From Verrucomicrobiota bacterium (GTDB taxonomy: Bacteria > Verrucomicrobiota > Kiritimatiellia > SS1-B-03-39 > UBA6053), in NCBI GenBank assembly GCA_020831625.1, contig JAFIGD010000015.1, positions 1-64,000 on the forward strand: a stretch of 64,000 nucleotides of DNA, in the 5' to 3' direction. A program made the position numbers and the translations under genes. Below are positions 52,647 through 61,503 of this stretch, piece after piece. Under the pieces are notes generated by a model that was given only the letters and a program-made list of their open reading frames with translations, searched no databases and was not told the DNA's origin. Every line of letters begins with the position of its first letter. The first letter of the stretch is position 1.

Positions 52647-54668
52647 TCAGGCGAAGTAGTTCGGGACGCGCAGGAGCAGGCGTCCGCTCTGAGCGGGGAG
52701 CGGGAACGCGCCTTCGGCGTCGGGCTGCAGGCGGGTGTTGGTGCCGAAGACGAAGACCTCGGCGGGATTGCCCTCGAGATGAAGGCGCTGACCGGCGAAG
52801 GTGGAGGCCTCGTCGATCACATCGATGTCCAGAGCTTTGCGGACGGGAATATAATGAAGCAGGGTGAGGAGCAGGTCGTTTCCTTTGCGGAGGGGGACTT
52901 GCAGGATGCGTTTGGAGAGGGCTTTGCCGAAGGGTGGCGGTCCGATGAGGGCCTCCATACAGCGGGCCCAGACGGGGGAGATGACCGGATTGCCGGTTTG
53001 GCGGAGATCTTTGAAGATCGGATCTGCGAAGACCACGAAACGCTCGCCGCGGATCACGGCGGGGTGGTCGGGATCGGCGTCGGCCACGGGCGGGGTTTGA
53101 AAATGGGAGGAATACTTCAGATCGCTGCGTTTGAAGTAGGGCAGCACCCTGCGCACGAGGACCTCGGCACCGGCTTTGGGTTTGATGCGGAGTCCCTGCG
53201 AATAGACGACCCGGTCGCTGACCGCGAGTTCGGGATCAAAACTTTCCCCGGCCCGCCAGAAGGTGGGATACAGGGGTTCGTCCCCGTGGACCTCAAGGGG
53301 CAGGAAATCGAGAGCCATGCGGCCCTGAGCGTCGAGCAGGGATTTGTGGGAAATCAACAGCTTCCCGCCCTGCCTGTGGTAGGCCGCGAGTTTTTCGGCG
53401 AGTTCGGGCGTGATAACGGACTGATCCGGAAGGAGAATCAGGGCGTAGCCGCTGAAATCGTCCTGGCTGTCGACGACTGCGCAATCGTAGTGATATTCCT
53501 CGCAGAGCAACACCGCGGCCTCTTCACTGAGGCCTCCGTCGATGCCGGGACTGGAGGGCGTGAGGACGGCGACGCGTCCGGCGGTGAGGACCGCGCCTTC
53601 GTAGAAGGGCTCGGCCGCTTCGCACTGTTCATAGACCTTGCCGATCAGATCATACGCGGCGGCGTCGGGAATGCCGCGCGGGGGGAGTTGATCGCCGATG
53701 GAGTTGCCGCCGCCGAGGGCCTGGGCGCGGAAGCATTCGTATTCGAGGGCTGCCTGCGGTTTGACGCCGCCGAAATCGCCCCACATTTTCTGGAAGCGTC
53801 CGGTCATGCCCAGCCAGGGTTTGCCCCAGTGACTCTGCATGCGGCCCATGCGAGGGAAGTGGAAATACCCCCAGAAGCCGGAGGGGAGGGATTCGATTTC
53901 GAAGTGGGTCTGGTGCTCGGCGCGGGCGCGGGGGCCGATGTTCGGGTGCAGGTTGCCGTCGTTCTGGGCGTTGTAGAAGACGGTGGCGCGGGGCTGACGG
54001 CTGTGAATAAGGCCGGTGAAGCGTTTACTGAAGGCTGCCTGGGCGAGGCCCTGGAAGACGGCGAAATTCGCGGGGGTGTTTTCGAGCAGACCGTGTTTGG
54101 CGCGGAAGGCGCGGGAGGCGTCGCTCCAGCCGCCGCGGGGATGAAAGAAAAGAATGTCGATGAAAAACCCGTCGACGGCATCGCCGTAGCGGTCGAGCAG
54201 TTCGATCAGGTGCGCCTCGAAAAAGTCCTGATATTCGGGGTCGAGGAAATTGTTGAATTTCCACATGGCGTGGTGGCCGGGTTTGCCGTCGGGACCGACG
54301 GTGTCTTCGGCGAAGCGGCCGTCGACGGTCATTTGCCGCCATTCGGGATGGTTTTGGGCGGCGTGTTCCTCCCAGACGACGGTGGTGTAAATGGGGGCCC
54401 GGATGTTGAGGCGGTGCAGGGCTTCGATTTGTTCCCCGAGCAGGTCGCGGTCACCGATGCCGGGGTGGGATTGTCCGGTCCGGGTGGGGTAGTAGCACAT
54501 GCCGTGATGGCATTTGGCGAAGACGGTGACGCTGTTGACACGGGCCCGCTGAAAGGTTTCCGCAAAGGCGGCGGCGTCGAAATCCCGGCCGACATCCGGA
54601 ATAAAGGGGGAGGTGTGAAAATCGAGGTGGACCTGGCGCTGGTGGGTGAGGAGGGGATGTGTGTTCAT
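52647..54668 (-). CDS. GHL6-like glycoside hydrolase, second paralogue
   Basis: A 673-residue protein, homologous end to end to the protein at 2021 (opening VHLDFHTSPF, then VTVFAKCHHGM, HPEWRQ, LESLPSGFWGY, LGMTGRFQKMWGDFGG, GDQLPPRG). The barrel occupies about 1-340 with DGFFIDI acidic residues; a flavodoxin-like beta-galactosidase-trimerisation segment follows (LLISHKSLLDAQG). The Cys cluster of the first paralogue is replaced here by FFHPRGGW. No signal peptide. It is the first gene of a unit with the sulfatase, which suggests action on a sulfated glycan. Substrate unknown. Confidence 0.72.
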   Translation of the reverse strand: MNTHPLLTHQRQVHLDFHTSPFIPDVGRDFDAAAFAETFQRARVNSVTVFAKCHHGMCYYPTRTGQSHPGIGDRDLLGEQIEALHRLNIRAPIYTTVVWEEHAAQNHPEWRQMTVDGRFAEDTVGPDGKPGHHAMWKFNNFLDPEYQDFFEAHLIELLDRYGDAVDGFFIDILFFHPRGGWSDASRAFRAKHGLLENTPANFAVFQGLAQAAFSKRFTGLIHSRQPRATVFYNAQNDGNLHPNIGPRARAEHQTHFEIESLPSGFWGYFHFPRMGRMQSHWGKPWLGMTGRFQKMWGDFGGVKPQAALEYECFRAQALGGGNSIGDQLPPRGIPDAAAYDLIGKVYEQCEAAEPFYEGAVLTAGRVAVLTPSSPGIDGGLSEEAAVLLCEEYHYDCAVVDSQDDFSGYALILLPDQSVITPELAEKLAAYHRQGGKLLISHKSLLDAQGRMALDFLPLEVHGDEPLYPTFWRAGESFDPELAVSDRVVYSQGLRIKPKAGAEVLVRRVLPYFKRSDLKYSSHFQTPPVADADPDHPAVIRGERFVVFADPIFKDLRQTGNPVISPVWARCMEALIGPPPFGKALSKRILQVPLRKGNDLLLTLLHYIPVRKALDIDVIDEASTFAGQRLHLEGNPAEVFVFGTNTRLQPDAEGAFPLPAQSGRLLLRVPNYFA

Positions 54669-54863
54669 GAAGTCAACAGGGCGGGATTCGCTTTTTTTTT
54701 AGAGTGAACCCGGAACGTCCGGGAATTTTCAACTCCTTAGTTGGGTTCCGGGGGAATTCAACCCCGGAATCCGTTATCGGTTAACCTCCGAATCCTCTCT
54801 GAATGAGTACCGGTTTGTCTGTGAGTATGTTTCATAAAATAAGGGTTGTTATCGGGAGGAGGA

Positions 54864-56186
54864 ATGAATACGTCATCGAATATGACAATCGCAGAATCCA
54901 GTGAAATGAAACACGGTCTCCTTCAACGTCAGCTGGGCCTTTGGGGGGCGGTGATGATGGGTATGGGCGCGATGGTGGGCACGGGCGTGTTCGTGAGCAT
55001 CGGCGTGGCCGCGGGGATCGCGGGGGCCGCGGTGGTGCCGGCGATTCTGGTGGCGGCGGGGGTGGCCGTCTGCAACGCGCTGAGCAGCGCCCAGCTCGCG
55101 GCCTCCCATCCGGTCAGCGGCGGGACGTATGAGTACGGGTATAAATACCTGACGCCTTCCCTGGGCTTCACGGCGGGCTGGATGTTCCTCTGCGCGAAGT
55201 CGGCCTCGGCGGCGACGGCGGCCCTTGGTTTCGGGGGCTATCTTTTGCATGTGCTGGGGCGGTCGAGCCCGATGGCGGTCACGGTTCTGGGGGCTTCAGT
55301 GTCCATTTTGGTGACCTTGCTGGTGCTCAGCGGTCTCAAGCGCTCCAATCTGGCCAACATCCTGATTGTTTCCGCGACGTTGATCGCGTTGACGATTTTC
55401 GTCGGGTTCGCCGGCTCCGCCGCGATCCGCTCGCCGGACCGTCATTTGTTTCCGCTGTATCCGCGGGACCGGGAATCGTTCCGGGCGTTTTTGCAGGCCT
55501 GTGCGCTGATGTTTGTGGCCTACACCGGTTACGGACGCATCGCCACCATGGGGGAGGAGGTGAAAGAGCCTCGTAAAATTATTCCCAGAGCGATTATCGC
55601 GGTGACGGCGGTTTCGGCGGTGCTGTACATGGCGGTGGGGCTCGCGGCCATCGGTTCGTTCGGCGCGGACGCGCTGGGAGAGGCCACCCGGACGCAGGCC
55701 GCCCCGCTGGAAACCGTCCTGCGCAGCCTGGGGCATCCGGCGGCGGCCGCGCTGGTGGCGCTGGGGGCGATGACGGCGATGCTCGGCGTGTTGCTGAATC
55801 TGATCCTGGGCCTGTCCCGGGTGGCGCTGGCCATGGGGCGCCGGGGGGATTTGCCGACCGTTTTCGCGAAGATTGACACTAAAGGGGCCACGCCGGTTCC
55901 GGCGGTTCTCGGCGTCGGCGTGTTGGTGACCGCTCTGGCGGTGCTCGGGGATGTGCAGCTCACGTGGTCTTTCAGCGCCTTCACGGTGCTGGTTTATTAC
56001 GCGATTACCAACCTCTCGGCGCTGCGGCTGGATCCGGAACATCGTCTGTACCCCCGCTGGATCTCCTATACCGGCATTGTCGCCTGCCTTTTTCTGGCGT
56101 TTTGGGTCGACCCCGCAGTCTGGATCACCGGGCTCGGCCTGATCGCTGCCGGACTGGTTTGGCACAAGATCCGGAAACGGCTCTAA
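54864..56186 (+). CDS. APC-superfamily amino acid permease
   Basis: A 440-residue permease of about 12 transmembrane segments. The first helix has the substrate-binding Gly motif GAMVGTGVFV, and helix 6 carries the FVAYTGYGRIATMGEEVKEPRK consensus typical of basic and neutral amino-acid or polyamine transporters. A GGGAGGAGG run ends 2 nt before the ATG at 54864; the in-frame TTG at 54846 lies too close upstream to be preferred. The gene is alone on its strand. Substrate cannot be told. Confidence 0.85.
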   Translation: MNTSSNMTIAESSEMKHGLLQRQLGLWGAVMMGMGAMVGTGVFVSIGVAAGIAGAAVVPAILVAAGVAVCNALSSAQLAASHPVSGGTYEYGYKYLTPSLGFTAGWMFLCAKSASAATAALGFGGYLLHVLGRSSPMAVTVLGASVSILVTLLVLSGLKRSNLANILIVSATLIALTIFVGFAGSAAIRSPDRHLFPLYPRDRESFRAFLQACALMFVAYTGYGRIATMGEEVKEPRKIIPRAIIAVTAVSAVLYMAVGLAAIGSFGADALGEATRTQAAPLETVLRSLGHPAAAALVALGAMTAMLGVLLNLILGLSRVALAMGRRGDLPTVFAKIDTKGATPVPAVLGVGVLVTALAVLGDVQLTWSFSAFTVLVYYAITNLSALRLDPEHRLYPRWISYTGIVACLFLAFWVDPAVWITGLGLIAAGLVWHKIRKRL

Positions 56187-56193
56187 AGACCGG

Positions 56194-56586
56194 TCACGAT
56201 GCAGAGGGGTGGCACGGAGGTGTAAATTTATCAAACAAACTGCCGATGGCTTCTTTGGTGAAGGGTTTGGGCAGGTGAAAGGTGTTGGGGGTGTTGAGGT
56301 GCAGGCGGGCGGACTCCCGCAGCGGGGCGCCGGAAAAAAAGATCACAGGCAGGCCGGGACGCAGATTGCGGGCCCAGTCACAGAGAGCGTCGCCCTGCAT
56401 GTCGGGCAAGTTCATGTCGGTGAGCATGGCGGTGAGGGGAATGCTCTTGGTTTCAATATGCTTGAGCGCCTCCTGTCCGGTGGCGGCCTCATGGGTTTCG
56501 AAGCCCAGCGAGGAGAGCATCCGCCTCGCGAGTCGGCGGATGGAGGGGTCGTCATCGACAACCAGAATGGTGGCGCTTGAAGGCAT
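56194..56586 (-). CDS. Stand-alone response-regulator receiver domain
   Basis: A 130-residue CheY-like receiver with no output domain. The acidic pair is in ILVVDDDPSI, the phosphoacceptor Asp in LTDMNLPDM, the Thr/Ser in IFFSGAP and the Lys in LPKPF. The ATG at 56584-56586 has GAGG 6 nt upstream and gives the usual short N-terminus. No histidine kinase is nearby. It converges on the permease gene 7 nt away. Single-domain receivers act in phosphorelays or by binding targets; which one is unknown. Confidence 0.88.
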   Translation of the reverse strand: MPSSATILVVDDDPSIRRLARRMLSSLGFETHEAATGQEALKHIETKSIPLTAMLTDMNLPDMQGDALCDWARNLRPGLPVIFFSGAPLRESARLHLNTPNTFHLPKPFTKEAIGSLFDKFTPPCHPSAS

Positions 56587-56753
56587 AGATAACCTCAAGC
56601 ATAATCTGTTCCAAATGTTGCGGTGTTAATGAAATAGGCGGTGACCCTTAAAAAATAACTTTAAAATGTGATGTTTCCAGTCAGAAAGCGAAGCGTGCAC
56701 CACGAAATTGTACTCTCTTTTGCATCGTTTTCACAAAATTGTTATCAGGGCGA

Positions 56754-57668
56754 TCATATTTCCAGCACCCAGCGTTTATTGTACCAGAAGTAGCTCTCGG
56801 GGTGGGTCAGAATGTGGGGGGAGAGGTCGTCGAGGCAGCTTTGGAGGAGGTCGGCCTTGGCGGCTTTTTTGTTCGGGGCGTCGTCAGGAAAGAAGCGGAG
56901 GGGGGCGGGATGCCAGACGTGTTTGCCGTCGGGGGCTCGATAGAGGGCGACGGGCAGAACGGCGGCTCCGGATTTGGCGGCGAGGAGGCCGAGGCCATTG
57001 GCGAGCCGGCAGGGGCGGTTGAGAAAGGTGTGGGTTTCCCCGGCACCCCGGGCGCGGATGTCGATGAGAATGGCGACCACACCGTTGTCGGCCAGAAACG
57101 GAAGCAGTTTGCGGATTAGTTTGGGGTCGTCGCGGTCGAGGACGAGGCCGCCGCTTTGCTGCCGGGCGGTTTGCAGGGCCTGATACGTCAGCGGATTTTT
57201 TTGGGCGCGGGCGATAAAGCACATGGGGGTGCCGCGGCGGCAGACGATGGTGCCGGCAAGGTCCCAGTTGCCGAAGTGGGTAATGACAAGCAGAACTCCT
57301 TTGCCGGATTCGCGCGCCTTTTCCAGTGCGGCCGTCCCCGCCGCGTCGTCAATGTGCTCATGGACCCAGGCGTCATCGAGTTTGTCCGCGTTGAGGATCT
57401 CGCAGAAGTTGTGGCCAAGATTGCGCGCGGCCTGTTTGCGGATGCGCGCCTGTTCCGCCGGCGTGGTTTCGGGCAGCACCTCGGTGATGCGCCGGGCGGT
57501 GGTTGCTTTGCGCCAGCCGAAGGTTTCCTGAAATTGACAGGCCAGAAAGGCGCTGAAACGGCTGGCGGCGGGAAAGGGCAATCCGCGAAGAAGTCCCCGC
57601 ATCAACAGGAAGATTCCGTATTCGATACGGTGACGAATTCGCAGGGGCAGGGGAGGCGTGGCGGACAT
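56754..57668 (-). CDS. LpxL/HtrB-type lipid A or lysophospholipid acyltransferase
   Basis: A 304-residue membrane-associated acyltransferase. The N-terminus has one hydrophobic segment (GIFLLMRGLLRGLPFPAAS). The catalytic HxxxxD motif is THFGNWD, and later motifs include DIRARGAGE and PVALYRAPDG, followed by HPESYFWYNKRW, which closes LpxL-like enzymes. Such enzymes add secondary acyl chains to lipid A precursors; some act on other lipids. The promoter at 57675-57703 puts transcription start at the ATG. Confidence 0.85.
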   Translation of the reverse strand: MSATPPLPLRIRHRIEYGIFLLMRGLLRGLPFPAASRFSAFLACQFQETFGWRKATTARRITEVLPETTPAEQARIRKQAARNLGHNFCEILNADKLDDAWVHEHIDDAAGTAALEKARESGKGVLLVITHFGNWDLAGTIVCRRGTPMCFIARAQKNPLTYQALQTARQQSGGLVLDRDDPKLIRKLLPFLADNGVVAILIDIRARGAGETHTFLNRPCRLANGLGLLAAKSGAAVLPVALYRAPDGKHVWHPAPLRFFPDDAPNKKAAKADLLQSCLDDLSPHILTHPESYFWYNKRWVLEI

Positions 57669-57674
57669 GGGGCC

Positions 57675-57703
57675 GGATTAGCGCACGCCTCCCCGCTTGG
57701 CAA
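57675..57703 (-). promoter_or_regulatory. Promoter of the acyltransferase gene, probably leaderless
   Basis: TTGCCA (57698-57703) and TAATCC (57675-57680) are 17 nt apart, and the -10 box lies 6 nt before the ATG at 57668. No Shine-Dalgarno. Confidence 0.4.
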
Positions 57704-57713
57704 GTGTGGAGGC

Positions 57714-59507
57714 TTACCAGTCGTAGGAAACCGACGCGGCAAAGCGGCGTTCGGCGTAGGTGTCCTGGCCGGCGAAGTCGCGGAAGTCGTCGTCGAGCAG
57801 GTTGGACGCGGTGAGACTCACCTGCAGTTGCGGAATGGTCTCCGGACGGGCGTGAAGCGCCAGCGAGGTCAGGAACTGGGTGTCGCCTCCGCGGGTGCGG
57901 AGGTTGTTGTCCACCTGGTTGCGCACGCTTTGGTTGGCCTCGAGACGGAGTCCGTCCTGAATCTGCCAGTCAAGCTGCAGACCCGCGATTTGCCGGGCGT
58001 AATCGAGCGCGTAGCGGCTGGCGAAGGGCTCGTTGTCGGCATCCTTGTCCAGCAGCGTGAGGGTTCCGGTGATATCCAGATCCTGCGTGACGCGCTGGCG
58101 GAGCAGGAGTTCAGCGCCGAGGGTGGTGACGGTGCCGATGTTTTCGGCCTGCCAGCGGGGGGCGGCCGCGTCGGAGCGGATCCAGTCCACGGTGTCTTTG
58201 GTTTCGTGACGGAACAGGGTGATGGAGGTGAAGGTGTGGGGGGCGGGTTGCCACTGGGCGCCCACTTCAAGACTCCGCTGGGTCTGCACGTCCAGACCGG
58301 CGTTTCCAAGACTGCCCGGCGATTCGTAGTTCAGCTCAGTGTAGCTTGGACGGCGGGCGGACTCGCTGTAGTCGACATAAAACATGAGCGTTTCACCGGG
58401 TGTGAATTCCGCGCGGGCGAGGGGCAGAAACTCATTGTCGAAATCCTCAAGGAATTCGGCCCGGGCGCCGGCAAAAAGGCGCAGGTTGTCCGCCGCGAGA
58501 AAATCGGGCAGGAGAGTGAGGGTGCCGCGGCTGCGGTCAAAATTGCCCAGGTTGCTGCTTTGGATTTCCTCGGTGTCGAAGGAGGCGCGTCCGGTGACGC
58601 CGAAAAATTCATTGACGGGATGGCGGTATCCGGCTTCAACGGCGCGGGTGTTGGTGGTGTGCTCGTTGCGGAACAGTCCGGTGGGAAGATCCAGCCGGTA
58701 ATCGTCTTTGAATTCACGGACCATGACACTGAGTTCAAGCGGCGCTTCGGAGTCGAAGGTCCGGAAGGTGCCGAGAATCAGGGTGTCTTCGGTGGTTTCC
58801 TCGGATTGAAATTCGGGGCTGACGCCGTAATATCCGGTGGTCCCGAAGGTTTTTTCCTGATACCCCAGCCAGACATCGGTTTGACCGAAAGGGCTCAGGT
58901 GTTGCATCTGGGCTCCGACGCGCACGGATTCAACGTCGTTGCCGAGCGAATCCACATTGGGGGCGTCCATAAACCCGGCAAACGCGCCGAGACCGAAGGT
59001 GTTGCCGTGCAGGGTTTCCTGAACGTACTGCAATCCGCCGGTAAGGCTGAAGCCTCCCTCGGAGTCAACGCCGCCGGAAACAACCCGGCGCGCCCGCATG
59101 GGCAGCGGGGTGAGGGCGACGGTGCCGGCGAGATGTCCCTCTCCGCAGGCGGCCTGTCGGGTGCCGGTGCGCACTTCCGGGGCGGCCAGCCACCAGGCGG
59201 GGAAAGGGAAATCACTGTGAAAATGTTCGGTTTGCGGATTGCGGAGGGCGACACCGCCAAAGCTGAGACCGGCGCCGGAAAAGGCAGAGCCGCGGATGCT
59301 GAGGTCGGAGGAGCCGCCGGCGATGCCCTGAGGGATCACCTGAACGCCGGGTTCATACCTTAAATAGGCGGCGAGGCTGGTGTCGAGCCCGCCCGACTGA
59401 CTGATGGAGAGCGGGCTGTCCTGAACGAGCAGCGGGGGAATTGTTTCCTGAGCGAAAACGGAGAGCGCGGCGATGGACAAGAGAGGGAGAAGGTGATGTT
59501 TTTTCAT
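57714..59507 (-). CDS. TonB-dependent outer-membrane receptor
   Basis: A 597-residue outer-membrane protein with signal peptide (MKKHHLLPLLSIAALSVFA). The plug domain (about 25-135) has LRYEPGVQV, SDLSIRGSAFSGAG and the AWWLAAPEVRTG stretch; the rest is an antiparallel barrel ending in a terminal aromatic (SVSYDW), as required for insertion by the Bam complex. It has the general BtuB-like size, but no substrate-specific motif is seen, and no riboswitch lies in the short leader. Energy-dependent uptake of metal-chelates, vitamins or oligosaccharides is possible. Strong promoter at 59538-59565. Confidence 0.88.
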   Translation of the reverse strand: MKKHHLLPLLSIAALSVFAQETIPPLLVQDSPLSISQSGGLDTSLAAYLRYEPGVQVIPQGIAGGSSDLSIRGSAFSGAGLSFGGVALRNPQTEHFHSDFPFPAWWLAAPEVRTGTRQAACGEGHLAGTVALTPLPMRARRVVSGGVDSEGGFSLTGGLQYVQETLHGNTFGLGAFAGFMDAPNVDSLGNDVESVRVGAQMQHLSPFGQTDVWLGYQEKTFGTTGYYGVSPEFQSEETTEDTLILGTFRTFDSEAPLELSVMVREFKDDYRLDLPTGLFRNEHTTNTRAVEAGYRHPVNEFFGVTGRASFDTEEIQSSNLGNFDRSRGTLTLLPDFLAADNLRLFAGARAEFLEDFDNEFLPLARAEFTPGETLMFYVDYSESARRPSYTELNYESPGSLGNAGLDVQTQRSLEVGAQWQPAPHTFTSITLFRHETKDTVDWIRSDAAAPRWQAENIGTVTTLGAELLLRQRVTQDLDITGTLTLLDKDADNEPFASRYALDYARQIAGLQLDWQIQDGLRLEANQSVRNQVDNNLRTRGGDTQFLTSLALHARPETIPQLQVSLTASNLLDDDFRDFAGQDTYAERRFAASVSYDW

Positions 59508-59537
59508 TGTAAACCTAAATATGGGGTTGAGTTTCCA

Positions 59538-59565
59538 ATCATATGGACTAAGGCGGAGGTGTCAA
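59538..59565 (-). promoter_or_regulatory. Promoter of the TonB-dependent receptor
   Basis: TTGACA (59560-59565) and TATGAT (59538-59543) are 16 nt apart, about 30 nt before the ATG at 59507. Confidence 0.6.
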
Positions 59566-59587
59566 TCAACAAACGAAAGCAAAGCGG

Positions 59588-60589
59588 ATGTCACACGAAA
59601 TTAAAGTTTATATTTTGGAAAAATTGCGGGAGGCGGAGAGGGAATGGGTGAGCGGCGAGGTGTTGCGGGCTCCGTTCGGGGTAAGTCGGATGGCGGTGTC
59701 GAAGCAGGTGAGAGCCTTGCGGGAGAAAGGGTACGGCATTGAGGCGGGGACTCGAAAAGGATACCGGCTGGTCTCCGAGGCTCCCGGGCTTTATCCGGAA
59801 TCGGTGTTGCCCCGTTTAAAAGGAACCCGGTTTGCGGACGGGGCGTACAAGGGGCTGGAGATCACGTCCTCCACCAATGACGACGTGCGGGGGATGGCCG
59901 AGGCCGGGGCACCGGAAGGGAGTTTTGTGACCGCTGAAGTGCAAATGGCGGGGCGGGGACGCCGCGGCCGGAGCTGGTTCGGACAGCAGGGCGATTCGCT
60001 GATGGTGTCCCTGCTCTTGCGGCCGCCGCTTTCTCCGGCGAAATGCGGACTGCTGCCATTGCTGGCGGCGGTGGCGGCGCGGGAGGCGCTCACAGAGCTT
60101 GGTGTGGAGGGGGTGGGCATCAAGTGGCCCAATGATCTGATCCTCGACGGAAGAAAACTGGCGGGCATTTTATGTGAAATCAGCAGTGATTTTGACTCCG
60201 TGTCCCACGCGGTGATTGGTCTGGGCATGAATGTGAACACCCGGAAAAAAACGTTTCCGGAGGCGGTGCGGGACCTGGCGTGTTCCCTGAGGACGGTGAC
60301 AGGCCGTGAATGGTCGCGCGCGGATATTCTTGAGCGGTACCTCCGGCAGATGGACGCGTATCTGAACGAGGCCTGGCAGGGTGATTTTTCCCGGGTGTTG
60401 GCTGATTGGCGCGCGGGGTCGGTGACCCTGGGGCGGTCCATCGAGGTGACGATGCCGGACGGGAGCCTTGTCAAAGGTAAGGCTCTGGATGTGGATGTCA
60501 GCGGGGCTCTTGTTTTTCAGTCGTCGGCCGGGGAGATCCGGCATTTGACCGGCGGGGAGGTCAGCCTCGGGTTAAAATCGAAGCGATGA
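59588..60589 (+). CDS. birA: Biotin-protein ligase, bifunctional BirA type
   Basis: A 333-residue protein. The N-terminal winged helix (KVYILEKLREAEREWVSGEVL, RMAVSKQVRALREKGYGI) can bind DNA, so it may repress biotin genes. The ligase domain has the adenylate-binding GRGRRGRSW and KWPNDLIL, plus GLGMNVN, and the C-terminal SH3-like domain ends near LTGGEVSLG. It attaches biotin to acetyl-CoA carboxylase. No Shine-Dalgarno. Its last 29 nt overlap the convergent HTH-EIIA gene. Confidence 0.94.
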   Translation: MSHEIKVYILEKLREAEREWVSGEVLRAPFGVSRMAVSKQVRALREKGYGIEAGTRKGYRLVSEAPGLYPESVLPRLKGTRFADGAYKGLEITSSTNDDVRGMAEAGAPEGSFVTAEVQMAGRGRRGRSWFGQQGDSLMVSLLLRPPLSPAKCGLLPLLAAVAAREALTELGVEGVGIKWPNDLILDGRKLAGILCEISSDFDSVSHAVIGLGMNVNTRKKTFPEAVRDLACSLRTVTGREWSRADILERYLRQMDAYLNEAWQGDFSRVLADWRAGSVTLGRSIEVTMPDGSLVKGKALDVDVSGALVFQSSAGEIRHLTGGEVSLGLKSKR

Positions 60590-61292
60590 TTTCCTCTTCG
60601 GCGGCGAAGAGCAGGTCAAGCATTTCGCCTTTGTTCTGAGCCTCGCTGAGGGCGAGGAGCACATCGGTGCGGTGGCAGATCATGCTGAGGCGCGCGAGCA
60701 GATGGAGGTGGATTTTGTCGTCCTGGGTGCAGAGCAGAAAAAAGTGCTGGGTGAGGCGTCCGTCGGGGCCGCCGAAGAGGGCGGGAGCGGGGGTGCGCCC
60801 GTAGACCACGAAGGTGTCTTCGAACATGTAGGGTTCGTGCTGGGGCGGATGCAGGAGCGCCACGCCGCCGGAGAGGGCGGTGCTGCAGAGGTTTTCGCGC
60901 TCCTCGACCCCGGCCAGCAGGCCCTCTTTGTCCCAGAGCATGCCGGTGGCGTCGGCGAGATCGACCATGTTGCGGATGATTTTCGCGCGGGTTTTGCCCT
61001 GGAGGTCGGGCTCGATGCAGTTGGGGACCATCAATTCCGGAAGCAGGGCGTGCCGTGCGCTGAGGTCATGCTGTTTGGCGGAGGACTGGCGGTGGAAATC
61101 GCCCACTTCGTCGGAGGACATGCCCAGAAGCCGCTGCGAGGCCCAGCGGTCGATCTCTTTCCGCCGGAACCGAAGGCCCATGCCGATTCGTTCGTGGGGA
61201 ATTTCATTCCGTTTAACCAACAGGCGGACAGCATCGGCCTCCAGATGAAGGTACTCGGACAGTTCTTCGATGGAGAAAACCTGATGGGACAT
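60561..61292 (-). CDS. HTH-EIIA(Ntr) fusion, PtsN-like
   Basis: A 243-residue protein. Residues about 5-55 form an excisionase-type MerR-like helix-turn-helix (FSIEELSEYLHLEADAVRLL, FRRKEIDRW). A linker leads to an EIIA domain of the fructose/nitrogen type (about 90-240) with the phospho-His candidate at His148 in GGVALLHPP. In PtsN the motif reads AIPHG, so the site is somewhat different. A phosphotransfer-controlled DNA-binding protein is the natural inference. Its ATG lies 13 nt after the CCA end of tRNA-Thr on the same strand, so it is probably made from the tRNA transcript. Confidence 0.82.
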   Translation of the reverse strand: MSHQVFSIEELSEYLHLEADAVRLLVKRNEIPHERIGMGLRFRRKEIDRWASQRLLGMSSDEVGDFHRQSSAKQHDLSARHALLPELMVPNCIEPDLQGKTRAKIIRNMVDLADATGMLWDKEGLLAGVEERENLCSTALSGGVALLHPPQHEPYMFEDTFVVYGRTPAPALFGGPDGRLTQHFFLLCTQDDKIHLHLLARLSMICHRTDVLLALSEAQNKGEMLDLLFAAEEEIIASILTRG

Positions 61293-61305
61293 GGGAATGA
61301 AAGAA

Positions 61306-61381
61306 TGGAGCCAAAGGCCGGAATCGAACCGGCGACCTATTCATTACGAGTGAATTGCTCTACCAACTGAGCTACTTTGGC
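61306..61381 (-). tRNA. tRNA-Thr (anticodon CGT)
   Basis: A 76-nt cloverleaf on the minus strand: acceptor GCCAAAG/CTTTGGC, D-arm GCTC/GAGC, anticodon stem ATTCA/TGAAT with loop CTCGTAA, anticodon CGT; T-arm GCCGG TTCGATT CCGGC; discriminator T and encoded CCA. The HTH-EIIA gene begins 13 nt downstream. Confidence 0.95.
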
Positions 61382-61503
61382 TTTGGATGTCGTGTTTATA
61401 GTGATTTACAGGCTTGTTTGTCAAGTCCCGGATGAACAGGATTCTGTTGAATTGATTTCAATTTGGGCTTTCTCTTTTCAGCGGGGGCTTTAGGAGAGGC
61501 CCC

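Noticed and set aside
51936-54707. A 923-residue open frame on the plus strand
   Set aside because: It lies opposite the sulfatase and GHL6-like genes, is Gly/Ala/Val-rich without any domain, and is a by-product of high GC.
57156-59363. A 735-residue plus-strand frame
   Set aside because: It is the antisense shadow of the acyltransferase and TonB-receptor genes, whose motifs are clear.
59508-59587. Cobalamin riboswitch before the BtuB-like receptor
   Set aside because: The leader is only about 30 nt and has no such structure.
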